Assembly: GCA_050920955.1 (NCBI GenBank)
Contig: JBPBQS010000214.1
Span: 1 to 12,611, forward strand
DNA length: 12,611 nucleotides
DNA from: CAXSEF01 sp050920955
GTDB lineage: Bacteria > Pseudomonadota > Alphaproteobacteria > Acetobacterales > Acetobacteraceae
Direction of reading: 5' to 3'
This document shows positions 12,122-12,611 of this stretch, in pieces. The translations under genes and the position numbers were made by a program. Under the pieces are notes generated by a model. The model did no database searches. It was not told where the DNA came from and saw only the letters and a program-made list of their open reading frames with translations. The stretch's first letter is position 1, and each line of letters starts with the position of its first letter.

Positions 12122-12611
12122 TTGCCGGATATCGACACCCTGGCGCTGGCGGCCGAGAACGAGGAGCTGCTCGGCTTCCTCTACATGTGCCCGATCGGCA
12201 TCCTGAAGCTCGATGCCACGGGCGCCGTCCAGATCCTGAATCCGCACGCCGCACAGCTGCTGATGCCGGTCGCGCCGAACGGGATGATCGTCAACCTGCT
12301 CGACTCGCTGAGGGACTGCGCGCCCGAGCTGCGCAACCTCGTGGACGGCTTCGACAAGCCCTCGGGAATGATCTGCGAGGATCATCGCGTGTTCCTCGCC
12401 CGCCGCCCCGCCGGCCCGTGCGTGCTGTCCTTCACCCTGCTCAGGATCGAGAGGGGCTGCATCATGGTCCTGCTCGCCGACGTATCGCGCCAGGTCGAGC
12501 AGGAGAACCGCCTGCGCCAGACGGAGTCGTGGTTCGCTGCCCTGCTCTCGGGCGTGCGCGACTTCGCGCTGTTCTCCCTCGATGCGCAGGGCCGGATCGA
12601 CAGCTGGAGCG
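12122..12611 (+). CDS. PAS-domain signalling protein (partial, 3' end outside window)
   Basis: 163 codons are visible and the frame is open to the right edge. TTG at 12122 is the best start: GAGGCAAGG lies just before it, overlapping the stop of the PYP-like gene; the next in-frame ATG is 12188. The first PAS-like domain spans about residues 13-125 (ENEELLGFL, then MCPIGILKLDATGAVQILN at 23-41, equivalent to the first PAS strands, ending VLLADVS). A helix with EQENRLRQTESWFAALLSG (129-147) leads into a second PAS domain starting VRDFALFSLDAQGRIDSWS. This PAS-helix-PAS order is typical of histidine kinases and of GGDEF/EAL proteins; the output domain is beyond the window. Translational coupling to the photosensor suggests it receives the light signal. 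It lies in the same reading frame as the PYP-like gene, separated by one TGA and three codons. Confidence 0.8.
   Translation, partial: MPDIDTLALAAENEELLGFLYMCPIGILKLDATGAVQILNPHAAQLLMPVAPNGMIVNLLDSLRDCAPELRNLVDGFDKPSGMICEDHRVFLARRPAGPCVLSFTLLRIERGCIMVLLADVSRQVEQENRLRQTESWFAALLSGVRDFALFSLDAQGRIDSWS

Noticed and set aside
11633..12385. A 250-codon minus-strand open frame opposite the PYP-like and PAS genes
   Set aside because: The plus strand carries two recognisable PAS-type genes with ribosome sites; the antisense translation has no domain.

Overview
This is a very GC-rich stretch (GC bias at nearly every third codon position) from a proteobacterium, most likely an alphaproteobacterium of the Acetobacteraceae/Rhodospirillales type. 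That placement is an inference from base composition, the alanine/arginine-rich proteins and the gene families; no marker gene here fixes it. Because of the GC bias, almost every real gene has a long open frame on its opposite strand; these are left out.

Layout. (1) 1-3228: two divergent surface-polysaccharide glycosyltransferase genes. The minus-strand one runs off the left edge. (2) 3293-8266, minus strand: four tightly coupled genes (order B-C-E-F, each joined to the next by a 4-base stop/start overlap) for membrane proteins related to HyfB, HyfC, HyfE and HyfF, the membrane arm of hydrogenase-4/complex I-like enzymes. The catalytic genes hyfG and hyfI that would be expected next are absent, and by eye nearly all charged residues used for proton translocation are replaced. 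(3) 8388-9203, minus: a YeaE-type aldo/keto reductase. (4) 9350-10402, minus: an M19 (membrane/renal-type) dipeptidase. (5) 10481-10557, plus: tRNA-Arg(CCT) with its own promoter. (6) 10829-11098, minus: an 89-residue single-span membrane protein of unknown function. (7) 11099-11689: about 590 bases without a convincing gene. (8) 11690-12611, plus: a photoactive-yellow-protein-like PAS photosensor gene followed, nine bases later and in the same reading frame, by a PAS-domain signalling protein that runs off the right edge.

Two copies of a roughly 125-base element made of four hairpins lie in opposite orientation at 3172-3293 and 9226-9350, bracketing the hyf-like operon plus the aldo/keto reductase. 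Stem differences between the copies are compensatory, so the folded form seems to matter. Each copy starts directly at a stop codon (hyfF-like gene and dipeptidase), and one copy has supplied the last 18 codons of the glycosyltransferase gene.

Most worth following up: the residue-stripped, orphan hyf-like membrane module; the PYP-like sensor coupled to a PAS protein; and the covarying four-hairpin repeat.
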